From positions 248,001 through 312,000 of the forward strand of contig NZ_LN852695.1 in assembly GCF_001244545.1 (NCBI RefSeq): 64,000 nucleotides of DNA. The letters are read 5' to 3'. The notes under the pieces were generated by a model that did not search any database, was not told where the DNA came from, and saw only the letters and a list, made by a program, of their open reading frames with translations. Below are positions 62,266 through 64,000 of the stretch, in pieces. The DNA is from Candidatus Stoquefichus sp. SB1. GTDB lineage: Bacteria > Bacillota_I > Bacilli_A > Erysipelotrichales > Coprobacillaceae. How positions within the stretch are numbered: position 1 is the first letter of the stretch; each line of letters opens with the position of its first letter. A program made the translations under genes and the position numbers.

Positions 62266-63417
62266 CTATTTTAAAATTTTAAAATGATGTCCTGGTTTAA
62301 TGAATTCTAATAACATTAATTCTTCAGGTTTAATAGTTGCAACTAAGTTACGTTCACCATCATTTGGAATTTCAGTAAGTACGATTTCTAATTCTCCTCG
62401 ATAATGAGCAAGATTATCATTAACAATCAAGACATCTCCACGAGTAAACATTTTCTTACCTGGATCTCTATAAGGGATTGATTGAGATTCAACATCTGAA
62501 CTCATACCACCAGAGATTGGACCATCTTGAACACTCTTTTGTTCTTTAAACCAAACTCTAGGCATTGATGAACGAAGCATGAATGTAGAATGATCATAAC
62601 GATCCCAATGTGGAGCATAATCATACATAATCATTTTTTCATTATCAGAAATACCTTCAGCTTCATCTACTTTAATTTCAATGGCTTGTAAATTAACTTT
62701 TGATAAAGCTTCTAATTCTTCATCACTTGCTGGATAATTTCCAATTAAAACATCATCAACATCTCCAGTAGCTAATAAATAACGTGCTTGTAAATCAATT
62801 GGTAAACCACGCATAATTTCAACTGTAGGTAAACCACAGAATACTTGCCATGGTCCAATTGTATTTTCATTGTTTGATGAAACAAAAGCAGCAGTGTGTA
62901 AATTCAATTCTTTCCAATAACGGTTATATTCCATAAATAAATCAAAATCTAACCCACTATAACGTTCTGGGAAGAAGTTATGGCACATAATGATTTGATC
63001 TTTATTACCACCATTATTAATTAATAACTCTACACCCATATCCATACTTGCATTAAATTCAATCTTAATATTATATGGATTACGAGTTAACTGAATATCA
63101 CCTTGAGTCCCAAAGTTACCATCCATTCTAATAATATCAAGTCCTAAATCAGCAAATGGTTTTAAATTTCCAGGTGTTGCTCCAATTAAATCAAATACAG
63201 CAGGATTTGTATCAGCAGCAACCTCAAATCCTAAATCATGAGCTTTTGTCATAAATTCCTTAAATTCAACCAAATAAGTTTCTCTTTGATCTTCAGGAAT
63301 AGATAAGAAACATGTAAAAATTCTGCTATATCCCAACTTAGCAGCTTTCTCCATGTAAGCGTATACCTCTTCTTTTGGTGATTTGTCTGGGTATACAGAA
63401 ATACCTAATTTATGCAT
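62266..63417 (-). CDS. mupG: MupG-family 6-phospho-N-acetylmuramidase (DUF871)
   Basis: 383 residues. TIM-barrel start LGISVYPDKS, then FTCFLSIPEDQ and the conserved MCHNFFPERYSGL; C-terminal cyclophilin-like part. MupG hydrolyses MurNAc 6-phosphate-GlcNAc released from peptidoglycan. No PTS or MurQ gene is next to it, so other wall-recycling genes must be elsewhere. AAGGAGG upstream. Confidence 0.92.
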   Translation of the reverse strand: MHKLGISVYPDKSPKEEVYAYMEKAAKLGYSRIFTCFLSIPEDQRETYLVEFKEFMTKAHDLGFEVAADTNPAVFDLIGATPGNLKPFADLGLDIIRMDGNFGTQGDIQLTRNPYNIKIEFNASMDMGVELLINNGGNKDQIIMCHNFFPERYSGLDFDLFMEYNRYWKELNLHTAAFVSSNNENTIGPWQVFCGLPTVEIMRGLPIDLQARYLLATGDVDDVLIGNYPASDEELEALSKVNLQAIEIKVDEAEGISDNEKMIMYDYAPHWDRYDHSTFMLRSSMPRVWFKEQKSVQDGPISGGMSSDVESQSIPYRDPGKKMFTRGDVLIVNDNLAHYRGELEIVLTEIPNDGERNLVATIKPEELMLLEFIKPGHHFKILK

Positions 63418-63541
63418 ATTCGTTTTCCTCCTTGTACGTTCACATTATACCATTAATCATAGAAATAATTAAGGGTAAAAAAGATTTTCTATAAATTTCC
63501 TTCAATTTGTAATATAATACTTACAAGAAAGGAGCATGGAT

Positions 63542-64000
63542 ATGAGTTTAGAAATATGTTTATCTTTTGTTGTAACATTTATTATAAGCCTAATGCTTGT
63601 TCCCATTGTTAGTAAAATATCAAAAAAACTTGGTATCATTGCTCATACAAACCGACGAACAATCCATAAAGGAATTATTGCCAGAACTGGTGGTTATGCC
63701 ATCTATGCAAGTTTTTTGATTGGGACAATGATTTTTTTGAAAACTGATACTCAAATTAATGCTATATTGATTGGTGGATTTATTATTTTTCTCACTGGTT
63801 TTTATGATGATATTCATGATTTATCTCCAAAACTAAAAATGCTTGGACAGATTATTGCTGCACTGGTTGTTATTTGTTATGGAGATATTGCCTTAAAAGG
63901 ATTTACTTTACCATTTTTACCTGCTTTTATTTCCCAGGCAATTGCAATCTTTGTAACAATTGGATGGATTGTAGGAATTAGTAATGCTGTTAATTTGATT
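63542..64000 (+). CDS. TagO/WecA-type undecaprenyl-phosphate sugar-1-phosphate transferase (partial)
   Basis: The frame starts at an ATG at 63542 (AAAGGAG upstream) and runs into the window end; 153 residues are visible. Several membrane helices and the family motifs RRTIHKG and DDIHDLSPKLKMLGQ are seen; NAVNLI at the edge begins the catalytic loop. It starts teichoic acid or polysaccharide synthesis on undecaprenyl phosphate. C-terminus missing. Confidence 0.9.
   Translation, partial: MSLEICLSFVVTFIISLMLVPIVSKISKKLGIIAHTNRRTIHKGIIARTGGYAIYASFLIGTMIFLKTDTQINAILIGGFIIFLTGFYDDIHDLSPKLKMLGQIIAALVVICYGDIALKGFTLPFLPAFISQAIAIFVTIGWIVGISNAVNLI

Overview
The window joins two very different DNAs. Positions 1 to about 21,300 are GC-rich, and nearly every gene there is on the minus strand: this is one end of an integrative and conjugative element (ICE) of the Tn1549/CD11xx type found in gut Clostridia. 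Positions about 21,300 to 64,000 are AT-rich chromosome. Gene content (Dlt-like operon, SpoIID, SpoIIQ-like protein, BofA-like protein, Mbl, MupG, an A+T-rich codon bias) suggests an endospore-forming Erysipelotrichia/Coprobacillaceae-type gut Firmicute; the species cannot be fixed from the sequence alone.

ICE region (minus strand, transcription from right to left): a replication-initiator-like protein with a pentapeptide repeat, a DUF5348 protein, PcfB, the VirD4 coupling ATPase, two tiny translationally coupled genes, a stretch with DnaA-box-like motifs, Maff2, a VirB6-like membrane protein, an MT-A70 DNA methylase, a PrgI-like protein, the VirB4 ATPase (TTG start), a CHAP-domain wall hydrolase, DUF4315 and DUF4366 proteins, topoisomerase III, and a giant polyvalent protein with ArdA-like and ArdC-like parts. 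Relaxase, integrase and the other ICE end lie outside the window to the left. The right ICE boundary is placed near 21,230-21,320 from the base-composition switch, just upstream of the serS T-box leader.

Chromosome, left part (21.4-38 kb, plus strand): T-box-serS; a four-gene Dlt-like operon (adenylation enzyme, carrier protein, MBOAT, SGNH protein); SRP RNA; then the classical replication/repair run tadA-dnaX-ebfC-recR-bofA-tmk-holB-ricT-trmN6-rsmI, and the fructose operon fruK-fruA. Two parS-like ParB sites lie inside holB (exact match to the consensus) and fruK (one mismatch), which marks the region as origin-proximal.

Chromosome, right part (38-64 kb): a LysR regulator divergent from an M20 amidohydrolase and a lactate dehydrogenase-like enzyme; wall enzymes (NlpC/P60, GH25); a YitT transporter-like protein; an RNA-repair locus (two WYL regulators, RtcB ligase, RlaP-type nucleotidyltransferase); a ferritin-like protein, two acetyltransferases and an aldo/keto reductase; a sporulation/shape block (DUF1146, spoIID, spoIIQ-like, a large repeat-bearing surface protein behind a structured RNA leader, mbl); two HAD phosphatases; an exported nuclease with a small partner; MupG; and the start of a TagO/WecA-type glycosyltransferase cut by the window end. 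The most interesting points are the RNA-repair locus, the parS pair, the unexplained structured leader at 54.4 kb, and two intrinsic terminators whose 3-prime arm also carries the ribosome binding site of the next gene.
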